From the NCBI RefSeq assembly GCF_003285265.1, contig NZ_CP030239.1:2876501-2940500 (forward strand): 64,000 bases of DNA, given 5' to 3'. The DNA is from Paracoccus mutanolyticus. GTDB lineage: Bacteria > Pseudomonadota > Alphaproteobacteria > Rhodobacterales > Rhodobacteraceae. The notes beneath the pieces were generated by a model. It was not told the origin of the DNA, did not search any database, and was given only the letters and a program-made list of their open reading frames with translations. Below, piece by piece: positions 57,560 to 64,000 of the stretch. The position numbers and the translations under genes are program-made. Numbering within the stretch: position 1 is the stretch's first letter; the number at the start of each line of letters is the position of its first letter.

Positions 57560-58320
57560 GGCAGGCCGGCATTGCGCCCGACCTGCCCCGTGATGGCAGG
57601 GTCGGCGATCAGTTCGTCGCCCCGCGCCTGCCGGTCGATCCCGCGATCTCGGCTCCTGCTGTCGTCCCGGCCGCACCGAAAACCGTGCGCGGCTATCGCG
57701 AGCGCGCCCTTGATACCCGCCTGGGCACATTGAACCTGCGCGTGCCGAAGCTGCGGCAGGGCAGCTACTTCCCGGGCTTCCTCGAGGCGCGCAAGACCTC
57801 GGAACAGGCGCTGGTGGCCGTGATCCAGGAGGCCTGGATCGCGGCGTCTCCACCCGTCGCGTCGACGATCTGGTGCAGGCGATGGGGCTGAACGGCATCT
57901 CGAAGAGCACCGTCTCGAAGCTCTGCAAGGAATGAGCCGGGCCAGAAAGCGATCCGGTGGATCGTTTTCCCGGCGAATGACGAACGCGTCGGCGAGTTCC
58001 TGAACCGTCCGCTGACCGGCGAATGGCCCTATGTCTGGCTGGATGCCACTTACCTCAAGGTCCGCCAGGGCGGGCGGATCGTGCCGGTGGCGGCGATAAT
58101 CGCCGTCGCGGCCAACACCGAAGGCCGCCGCGAAATCATCGGTCTGGGCATCGGGCCCTCGGAAGCACAGACCTTCTGGACCGAGTTCCTGCGGTCCCTG
58201 CGCGCCCGGGGCCTCGGCGGCGTCCGGCTGGTGATCAGCGATGCCCATACCGGCCTCAAGGCCGGCCATTGCCCGGGTATTCGAGGCGACCTGGCAGCGC
58301 TGGCGGCACCCTCGACTGGC
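57560..58320 (+). pseudogene. IS256-family transposase, second locus, frameshifted
   Basis: Frames give GYRERALDTRLGTLNLRVPK, LRQGSYFPGFLEARKTSEQA, then GVSTRRVDDLVQAMGLNGIS and KSTVSKLCKE. After a foreign insert of about 40 bp (57930-57970) comes DERVGEFLNRPLTGEWPYVW (frames mixed), LDATYLKVRQGGRIVPVAAI, FLRSLRARGLGGVRLVISDA and HTGLKAG. Catalytic D of 'WLDATY' and 'ISDAHTG' are readable; the C-terminal glutamate part is missing. It is only distantly related to the IS256 at 39.8-42.1 kb. Confidence 0.75.
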
Positions 58321-58687
58321 AGATGACCGGCCTCGGCGCCTCCCGCCTCGCCATCAAAGGCCGATGCGTCCGGTCGGTGCAATCGCAGTGCCGAGCTGGC
58401 GCTGAGGATACGCCCGAAGGCGGCGTCACCAACGTGGACTACACGCTGGACGACGCCAAGAATATCGGACCGGTGCGGAGAAAGACAAGTCATCAGGGCA
58501 AGCATCGTCGGCATCGACGGTCCTCCTGGCCGGGCAAGCGAGGGCAGCCGCCGGAATGGCCCGGTGGCAGGGTAATCCTCGTGGTGGATCAGCGGGTCAG
58601 GGTTCTCACGCCCGGAGACTGTCGCTCAGGCGGTGCACGATGGAGAGACCCGCTGACTGATGTTCCGGATCAGAGCGGACTGGTCGC

Positions 58688-58903
58688 CTGGCGGAGGGCG
58701 GGCTGCCCGTTTCCGAGCTTTGCCGCGAGCATGGGATCAGCAGCGCGACGTTTTACAAATGGCGCGCGAAGTTTGGCGGCATGGATGCATCCATGATGAG
58801 CCAGATGAAGGCCCTCGAGGATGAGAACAGGCGACTGAAGCGCATGTTCGCCGATCTCAGCATGCAGGCCGATCTGCTTCGAGAGGCTCTGGGAAAAAAG
58901 TGA
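58688..58903 (+). pseudogene. IS3 OrfA, N-terminally truncated
   Basis: The frame reads GLPVSELCREHGISSATFYK, WRAKFGGMDASMMSQMKALE and [20 protein letters not shown] before TGA 58901-58903. It has the helix-turn-helix (ELCREHGISxxTFYxWRxKYGG) and leucine zipper of IS3/IS407-type OrfA. The first about 20 residues (MKKSRFTDxQI) are missing. Confidence 0.75.
58894..58900 (+). promoter_or_regulatory. Programmed -1 frameshift site (A AAA AAG)
   Basis: The heptamer A-AAA-AAG is in the OrfA frame (codons AAA AAG) two bases before its stop. Slipping back one base continues into OrfB ([15 protein letters not shown]), the standard way IS3 elements make the OrfAB transposase. The same site is kept in the mosaic copy near 36760. 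Confidence 0.7.
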
Positions 58904-59691
58904 CGCGTCCAGCTCAGCGCCGGGAGCTGGCCGAGAAGGCGGTGGCGACGAAGGGGGTTAGCATCGCGCTGGCCTGCCGGGCGTTCGGCGTCAGCGAGAC
59001 CTGCTTTCGCTATAGTCCGAAGCGTGACGACGAGAACGAGATGATTGCCGATCTGCTGGTCGGGCTGACGAATGTCCACGAGACCTGGGGTTTCGGCCTG
59101 TGTTTCCTACACCTGCGGAACGTCAAAGGACATGTCTGGAACCACAAGCGGGTCCACCGGATCTACTGCGAGTTGGAGCTGAACCTGCGGATCAAGCTGC
59201 GGCGCAGGCTGAAGCGGGAGAAGCCCGATGAACTGGCAGTTCCAGAAGCCCCGAACCTGGTCTGGTCGATGGATTTCATGGCCGATCGGCTGGCCGACGG
59301 GCGGCAGTTCCGGCTGCTGAATGTGCTGGACGACTTCAACCGCGAGGGGCTGGGTATCGAGGTCGATTTTTCGCTGCCCGCCGAGCGGGTCGTCCGAGCC
59401 CTGAACCAGATCATTGAATGGCGCGGCAAACCGCTGGCGATCCGGGTCGATAACGGCCCGGAATACGTCAGTGCCACGCTGACAATCTGGGCCGAGAAGC
59501 AGGGCATCGCCCTGACCTACATCCAGCCCGGAAAGCCGCAGCAGAACGCCTATGTCGAGCGCTACAACCGGACGGTTCGGCACGAATGGCTCGACCTCTA
59601 CATCTTTGAAACCATCGAGGAGGTGCAGCAGATCGCCACCGAATGGCTATGGACCTACAACAACGAACGCCCGAACATGGGCAACGGCTGA
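58900..59691 (+). CDS. IS3-family transposase OrfB
   Basis: GTG 58900 overlaps the OrfA stop. The 263-residue frame contains [60 protein letters not shown] and [20 protein letters not shown], giving the DDE triad D (WSMDF), D (RVDNG) and E (YVERYN). The C-terminus ends [10 protein letters not shown], several residues short of normal. It is an IS407/IS3-group integrase. Internally there is one odd stretch ([19 protein letters not shown]) where family members read YLRNxxGxxWNHKRVYRIYRE, so the core is almost intact. Confidence 0.8.
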   Translation: MTRPAQRRELAEKAVATKGVSIALACRAFGVSETCFRYSPKRDDENEMIADLLVGLTNVHETWGFGLCFLHLRNVKGHVWNHKRVHRIYCELELNLRIKLRRRLKREKPDELAVPEAPNLVWSMDFMADRLADGRQFRLLNVLDDFNREGLGIEVDFSLPAERVVRALNQIIEWRGKPLAIRVDNGPEYVSATLTIWAEKQGIALTYIQPGKPQQNAYVERYNRTVRHEWLDLYIFETIEEVQQIATEWLWTYNNERPNMGNG

Positions 59692-59945
59692 TTGCACACG
59701 CCGCCATGAACGGAAAAGCCAGCGTCAGTTCCGCGGTCGCGGCCCCGTATCGGGATCGAACTCGAGCCGCTGCGAACGCGTGCTGGACGAATGCTCGCCG
59801 GCCGCACAAGGTGGCGATTCTGCGCCGCCGTGCTGCAGGTCGCTGGCGGGCAACGGCAGGAGTGGCCAGCCGGATCCCCACACCCACCTTGCCCGGGCAT
59901 ATCGTCTACGATATCGTCGCCCCATGCCGGGACAAGGGGACAGCG
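59692..59945. other. Spacer between IS3 and the GntR gene
   Basis: No gene recognised. It probably contains the promoter of the regulator; 59895-59915 (ATCGTCTACGATATCGT) is partly palindromic. Confidence 0.3.
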
Positions 59946-59947
59946 CA

Positions 59948-60641
59948 TGCCGTTGAACGATATTCAGGCCCCGAACCTGGGCGCCGCGCCCACGGCGTCG
60001 GACGTGATCCTGAAATTCCTGCGCAACGCCATCTCGGACGGTTCCCTGGACGAGGGCGAGCCGATCCGCCAGGACGAGGTTGCCTGCGGCTGTTCAACGT
60101 CTTCGGCCCCGGACAGGCGCTCGAACGGCTCGAGGCCGAGGGGCTGGTCGCATTCCAGCGCAACAAGGGCGCGGTCGTCACCTCGGTCTCCGAACCCGAG
60201 ATCGCCCAGATCTTCGAAACCCGCGCCATCCTGGAATCGAATGCCATCCGGCTGTCGGTGCCGCACATGACCGAGGAGACCTTCCGCGAGGCAGAGGGAT
60301 TCTGCGACGCCTTCGCCCGGGAAACGGACGTGGCGCAGTGGTCGGCGCTGAACTGGCAGTTCCACAGCCGCCTTTACCTGGATGCGCAGCGGCCTTTCCT
60401 GGTCAGCACGATCCGGTCGGTCAACGACCGGCTGGAACGCTATCTGCGGGTCCAGCTGGCCCTGTCTGCCGGGCAGGGCAAGGCCGACCGCGAACATCGC
60501 GAGATCCTTGCAGCCTGCCGGGCGGGCGATGCAAACCGGGCCGAACGCCTGCTTTACGCCCATATCATGGGCGCCTGTTCGTCGCTCCTGCACCACCTGC
60601 CGGGGAACAGGGGGCAGGGCCAGGGCCCGCCCGCCGGCTGA
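59948..60641 (+). pseudogene. GntR/FCD-family regulator, frameshifted in the HTH
   Basis: ATG 59948 opens MPLNDIQAPNLGAAPTASDV, ILKFLRNAISDGSLDEGEPI and RQDEVA. A deletion and shift then give RLFNVFGPGQALERLEAEGL, where family members read RLFNVSRxPVREALKRLEAEGL, so the recognition helix is damaged. The FCD effector domain follows intact: EPEIAQIFETRAILESNAIR, LNWQFHSRLYLDAQRPFL and KADREHREILAACRAGDANR, with the metal-binding H residues of FCD proteins. It ends GQGPPAG at 60641, 3 bases before the end of the convergent dehydrogenase gene. Confidence 0.75.
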
Positions 60642-60644
60642 CGC

Positions 60645-61694
60645 TCATCCCGCCATCGTGGCGATGTCCATGACGAAGCGGTACTTCACGTCGCCCTTCA
60701 GCATGCGTTCGTAGGCGGTCTCGATCTCGTCTGCGCGGATCATCTCGATATCGGCCACGATGCCGTGCTCGGCGCAGAAGTTCAGCATCTCCTGCGTCTC
60801 GGGGATGCCGCCGATCATCGAGCCCGCGAGGCTGCGCCGCTTCATGATCAGGTTGAAGACATTGGGCGAAGGATGCGGGGTTGCCGGCGCGCCGACCAGC
60901 GTCATGGTGCCGTCGCGTTTCAGAAGCGCCAGGAAGGCGTCCAGATCGTGCGGCGCGGCGACGGTGTTCAGGATGAAGTCGAAGCTTTGCGCATGGGCCG
61001 CCATCTCCTCGGGGTTGCGCGACACCACGACCTCGTCGGCGCCCAGTGCCCTGGCGTCCGCGACCTTCTCGGGCGAGGTGGTGAAGGCCACGACATGCGC
61101 GCCCATGGCATGGGCCAGCTTGACGCCCATATGCCCGAGGCCGCCGATGCCCACGACGCCGACCTTCCTGCCCGGACCCGCGCCCCAGTGGCGCAGGGGG
61201 GAATAGGTGGTGATGCCCGCGCAAAGCAGCGGCGCCACGGCGGCCAGTTGGTCTTCGGGGTGGGTGATCTTCAGCACATAGCGTTCGTGGACCACGATGG
61301 CCTGGGAATAGCCGCCCAGGGTATGGCCCGGCGGGTCCTGGGTCGGGCCGTTGTAGGTGCCGACCATGCCGTCGCAATAGTTTTCCAGCCCCTCGGCGCA
61401 ATCCGGGCAGTCCTGGCAGCTGTCGACGATGCAGCCCACGCCGACCAGGTCGCCGGGCTTGTGGCTGCGCACATGGCTGCCGACCGCGGCGACGCGGCCG
61501 ACGATCTCGTGCCCCGGCACGCAGGGATAAAGCGTGCCCGCCCATTCGCTGCGCGCCTGGTGCAGGTCCGAATGGCAGATACCGCAATAGACGATCCGGA
61601 TCTGGACATCATGGGGCCCGGGTTCGCGGCGGGCGATCTCCATCCGCTCCAGCGGATGGTCCGCGGCCGGGGTTCCATAGGCAAGGACGGTCAT
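60645..61694 (-). CDS. Zinc-dependent NAD(P) alcohol dehydrogenase (YahK/CAD type)
   Basis: The 349-residue protein is intact. Start ATG 61694 follows AAGGAG at 6 bases. Catalytic zinc ligands: C37 in YCGICHSD, H62-E63 in PGHEIVG, and C158 in PLLCAGITTYSPL. The structural zinc cysteines are C93, C96, C99 and C107 (SCQDCPDCAEGLENYC). The Rossmann motif GIGGLGHMG is at about 182-190, with NADP-type TTSPEK after strand two. Members reduce medium-chain and aromatic aldehydes to alcohols in the cytoplasm. It ends convergently with the GntR gene 3 bp away, and its expression may depend on that regulator. Confidence 0.92.
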   Translation of the reverse strand: MTVLAYGTPAADHPLERMEIARREPGPHDVQIRIVYCGICHSDLHQARSEWAGTLYPCVPGHEIVGRVAAVGSHVRSHKPGDLVGVGCIVDSCQDCPDCAEGLENYCDGMVGTYNGPTQDPPGHTLGGYSQAIVVHERYVLKITHPEDQLAAVAPLLCAGITTYSPLRHWGAGPGRKVGVVGIGGLGHMGVKLAHAMGAHVVAFTTSPEKVADARALGADEVVVSRNPEEMAAHAQSFDFILNTVAAPHDLDAFLALLKRDGTMTLVGAPATPHPSPNVFNLIMKRRSLAGSMIGGIPETQEMLNFCAEHGIVADIEMIRADEIETAYERMLKGDVKYRFVMDIATMAG

Positions 61695-61794
61695 GGCGTG
61701 CTCCTTGGTGTGCGGGGCCCGACGAGGCAGATTCGCGGACCGTTCGGTGTGGCATCATGCCTGCCCCCGGGCGGGGCGTCGATCCCGGGCGGGA

Positions 61795-62475
61795 TCAGCC
61801 GGCATCTTCGCGCGCGCCTTCGGCGACGATGCGCAGCAGGCCGTCGGGCAGGGGGCGTTGCAGGGCCAGCGCCTCGGGCGCGGGGGCGGTCAGCCACAGG
61901 CGCCATTCCGCGGGCTCGGTCAGGATCACCGGCATCGCCTTGGGGTGGACCGGTGCGACCTCGGCGTTGGGCGGGCAGGTCAGGAAGCCGAACAGATCGG
62001 CGGCGACCTCTCCCTCTTTCAGCTTGCGGACCGAGGTCCAGCGCGTCCAGATCCCGGCAAAGAAGGCCAGCGGCCGATCCTTGGCCAAGGCGAACCAGAC
62101 CGGATGGTTGCGCGGCGCCCCCGGCCTGCCGTCGATTTCGGAAAAGCTGGTGAACGGCACCAGGCAGCGGTGCTCGACCCCCAGCCAGCGGCGCCAGTGG
62201 GGCGAGGCACATTGCGGATGTTGGTGACGCCCGCGGTCCGTGCGCTTGCCCTTGAGCGCGAAGGCCGGCGAAGGCATCCCCCAGCGCGCCCGCATCAGCT
62301 GCACGCCGGACGGCGTCCTCCGGACGATCGGGGCCGGATAGTCGGGAAAGATGCCGGGTTGCGCGGGCAGGTTGCCGGTCAGGTCCTCGATCACCTCGTC
62401 GTTGTCCTCGACGACCGCGTCAAGGACATGGCGCAGCCGGTCCTGGCTGGCGATCTGGGCGTAAAGATTGCACAT
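61795..62475 (-). CDS. SRAP/YedK-family DNA-protein crosslink protein with damaged motif
   Basis: Start at ATG 62475 gives MCNLYAQI with Cys2, the residue that covalently traps abasic sites in HMCES/YedK proteins after removal of Met1. The frame includes VRRTPSGVQLMRARWGMPSP, HRCLVPFTSFSEID (active-site E), GIWTRWTSVRKLKEGEV and VAPVHPKAMPVILTEPAEWR (active-site H). Length of 227 residues is normal. However, TNIRNV before ASPHWRRWLG is replaced by RHQHPQC owing to one inserted and one lost base, removing the conserved asparagine. It is either a mutant or a sequence error. Confidence 0.85.
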   Translation of the reverse strand: MCNLYAQIASQDRLRHVLDAVVEDNDEVIEDLTGNLPAQPGIFPDYPAPIVRRTPSGVQLMRARWGMPSPAFALKGKRTDRGRHQHPQCASPHWRRWLGVEHRCLVPFTSFSEIDGRPGAPRNHPVWFALAKDRPLAFFAGIWTRWTSVRKLKEGEVAADLFGFLTCPPNAEVAPVHPKAMPVILTEPAEWRLWLTAPAPEALALQRPLPDGLLRIVAEGAREDAG

Positions 62476-62479
62476 TGGC

Positions 62480-62728
62480 GGCTCCGGCGTGGGGGGCGTG
62501 GCGGGAACAATGCCAGAACGCGGGGCAGGGGGAAAGTGCCTTGCCGCGCCTTGTCCGGGGGGCGTCCGACACTTTGGCGCGCGGTCCGCCATAAGCCCCG
62601 GAATTCACAAAGCTTGCCATGAGGGAACAGGCCCGCAGCGGCGGCGTTGGTGTCGCGACGCTGCGGAGAAGCCCGTGGACCTGCCCTTCATCTTGCCCGG
62701 TCTTCGCGCCGATGCGCCCCGATCACGC
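62480..62728. other. Divergent spacer
   Basis: Between the SRAP gene and the glycosyltransferase remnant, no gene is seen; it should hold promoters for both directions. Confidence 0.3.
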
Positions 62729-62729
62729 A

Positions 62730-63660
62730 GATCCGCGTGGCGGTGCCGATCCGCAACGAAGCCGAGCGGCTGGAGGGCTTGCTGACCAGTCTTGCCGAGG
62801 CGCCGATGCCGTGGCCCTGCGGGTCGCGCCGGACGCGGTTGCGAACAACTGCACCGACGGCAGCGCCGCCCCGCTGCGGGCCTTTCGCCATCCCGCCGTG
62901 ACGCTGGACCTGACGCGATAACCGTGCCCGCCCGCGAGGCAAGCGATCGGCCGCGCCGGCTGCTGGCGAGGACCGGGCGGCCGGAGCGGCGCGCTGGTGA
63001 TGACGACCGCGCGGATTCGGTCGTGGACCCCGGTTGGAAATCGCGGCGCGCGTCGCGGTCGACGCCTACGCCGCCCGCGTGCGAGTGGTCGAGGCGGATC
63101 TGGCCGATCCGTCCTGGACAGCCAAAGTGATGGAAGCAGCCCGATCTTTATCGGCCCTCCCCGGCTCGCTGGTCTGGACCGTCACTGCAGCGACCGCACG
63201 ACCGGGCGGCAGCCCATGACGACCACATCCGCATTATTTCCATCTGGCGTATGCTGCCCTTCCGCGCCGCCGCATCGCCATATCGGCTGGCTGCCGGCGC
63301 TGTGTGCCAGCGAGGACCGGGCGCTGGTCCATCTGGCCGGGACCCATGGGCTGGCGATCACCTACAGCCGGGACATGCGCGCCCGCGCTCGGGGCGGCTG
63401 GACGGGCGGGGGCGGGCGCCATGGCGGGATCCTGCGAAGCCGGATGCAGGACGACGATCCGCTGGCCGACCAGGCCATGCTGGCGCCCGAGTTCCTGGCG
63501 AGCTGTGGCAGCGGGCGAGGACCGGCCTGCTGCCGCCTATCCCGACCGCAGCCTGCCGGTCGGCCGCCGCCTGCGCGCCTCGGACCTCGAGGCGCGCCTT
63601 GCCCCGGTTGCGCGCATTCGTGGACACCACGGTGCGGCCGCAAGAGGCCGACTGGCGCGC
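62730..63660 (+). pseudogene. Glycosyltransferase family 2-like protein, frameshifted
   Basis: Frames read QIRVAVPIRNEAERLEGLLT then SLAEA, NNCTDGSAAPLRAFRHPAVT, LVMTTDADS-like residues near 62995-63025 after shifts, VDAYAARVRVVEADLADPSW, and LPALCASEDRALVHLAGTHG with RSRMQDDDPLADQAMLAPEF. 'VPxRNEAERL' and 'SEDRALV' are GT-A fold landmarks of GT2 proteins often seen in methylotroph and Rhodobacteraceae operons with acyl-CoA-dehydrogenase-like neighbours. At least four indels, yet total length about 930 bp is normal. Confidence 0.6.
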
Positions 63661-63677
63661 GCTTGGGGCGGGGCGGT

Positions 63678-64000
63678 CTGATACGGCAAATCGACGACGC
63701 CGGGCGCCTGCTGGCCAGCGCCCCACCCGATGGCGAGGGGCCCCTGCGGGCGACCCTGGTGGCCGCGCTGCCGACAGCGGACTGCTGGCAGCCTGCGGGC
63801 ACGCTGGACCATCATCCGGGCGACCCTCGGGTGCTGATGCGGGCCCTGGTCGCGGTCGGGCGCGCGAACCTTTCCGCGGGCCGCCTGTTCGAAGGGCATG
63901 TGAACGCCGTCAAGCTGCTGCATCTGCACGGCGGGCCGACCGACGGCATCGCGAAAGGCGAACTGCGGGGCGTCTGGGCGCCGACGGGCCCGATCCCGCG
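63678..64000 (+). CDS. Acyl-CoA-dehydrogenase-like protein, partial at window edge
   Basis: The open frame reads LIRQIDDAGRLLASAPPDGE, LRATLVAALPTADCWQPAGT, VLMRALVAVGRANLSAGRLF and EGHVNAVKLLHLHGGPTDGI, then runs off the window. 'VGRANLSxGRLxEGHVNALxLI' fits the N-terminal domain of acyl-CoA-dehydrogenase-like proteins. The exact start is uncertain because the upstream glycosyltransferase frames overlap. It probably forms an operon with the glycosyltransferase. Confidence 0.6.
   Translation, partial: MIRQIDDAGRLLASAPPDGEGPLRATLVAALPTADCWQPAGTLDHHPGDPRVLMRALVAVGRANLSAGRLFEGHVNAVKLLHLHGGPTDGIAKGELRGVWAPTGPIP

Larger units (their letters stand above)
58650..59690 (+). mobile_element. IS3-family element, less damaged copy
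   Basis: OrfA (N-terminally truncated) and OrfB are joined by an A6G run for -1 frameshifting. Two blocks of this element (58840-59063 and 59347-59678) are repeated almost exactly in the mosaic copy at 36.4-37.6 kb. The right end of the transposase is cut off after NNERPNMG. Confidence 0.8.

Noticed and set aside
1..64000. CRISPR arrays, tRNA or rRNA genes
   Set aside because: I saw no regularly spaced direct repeats of CRISPR type, no tRNA cloverleaf with CCA-adjacent T-loop, and no rRNA signature words.

Overview
The window looks like DNA from an alphaproteobacterium of the Rhodobacteraceae, most plausibly Paracoccus. The pointers are high GC with strong GC3 in the readable frames, an alphaproteobacterial-type rpsO, repABC-type plasmid replication remnants, a gene-transfer-agent gp10-like N-terminus, a prophage early-gene set of a kind I associate with Paracoccus, and a dense mixture of IS701, IS5/IS427, IS110, IS66, IS256, IS3, IS21 and IS1182 pieces. 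The genus is inference.

Very little here is an intact gene. The clearly intact reading frames are rpsO (52.0-52.3 kb), an IS110-family transposase (38.4-39.6 kb), a zinc alcohol dehydrogenase (60.6-61.7 kb) and a small phage membrane protein (32.9-33.2 kb). Most of the rest is a patchwork: stretches of about 80-300 bp that each match a different protein family on either strand, joined end to end, often with frameshifts.

Layout. 0-5.9 kb: frameshifted remnants (UreG-like, two propeller-like ORFs, Gfo/Idh/MocA, glutamine synthetase, GlxA/AraC). 6.9-8.9 kb: an IS701 transposase split by an IS5-family element and an IS110 scrap. 9-23 kb: a graveyard of host and plasmid gene fragments (otsA, mltB-like, LysR, molybdopterin oxidoreductase, repC, LivJ-like, SH3, ABC permease, 4-hydroxyphenylpyruvate dioxygenase, catechol dioxygenase, MBL hydrolases, carboxyltransferase, response regulator, lldD). 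23-36 kb: a decayed prophage, all on the plus strand and in sensible order (NTP-binding protein, helicase, zinc protein, DUF6511-like, exonuclease, primase, RepA-like ATPase, DUF6362-like, ParB-methylase, DUF7220-like, terminase small and large subunits), interrupted by unrelated host scraps. 36-43 kb and 46-48.3 kb: insertion sequences nested in or recombined with each other. 50.6-54.5 kb: two direct IS5-type copies bracketing rpsO and a calcium-binding RTX-type gene. 54.5-58.3 kb: more fragments and an IS256 piece. 58.6-59.7 kb: an IS3 element. 59.9-64 kb: the most chromosome-like part (GntR regulator, alcohol dehydrogenase, SRAP-domain protein, glycosyltransferase 2, acyl-CoA-dehydrogenase-like), where genes keep normal lengths but several carry single-base frameshifts.

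The genes do not form a working pathway. The coherent signals are the prophage skeleton, the IS traffic, and an intact ribosomal-protein gene inside decayed DNA. Two explanations compete: a real degenerate genomic island or plasmid made by repeated illegitimate recombination, or a poorly assembled, indel-rich contig. Small compensating indels in otherwise normal genes, for example the SRAP gene, favour some sequence error. The ordered prophage and nested IS copies favour real structure for at least part. No CRISPR array, tRNA or rRNA gene was recognised.
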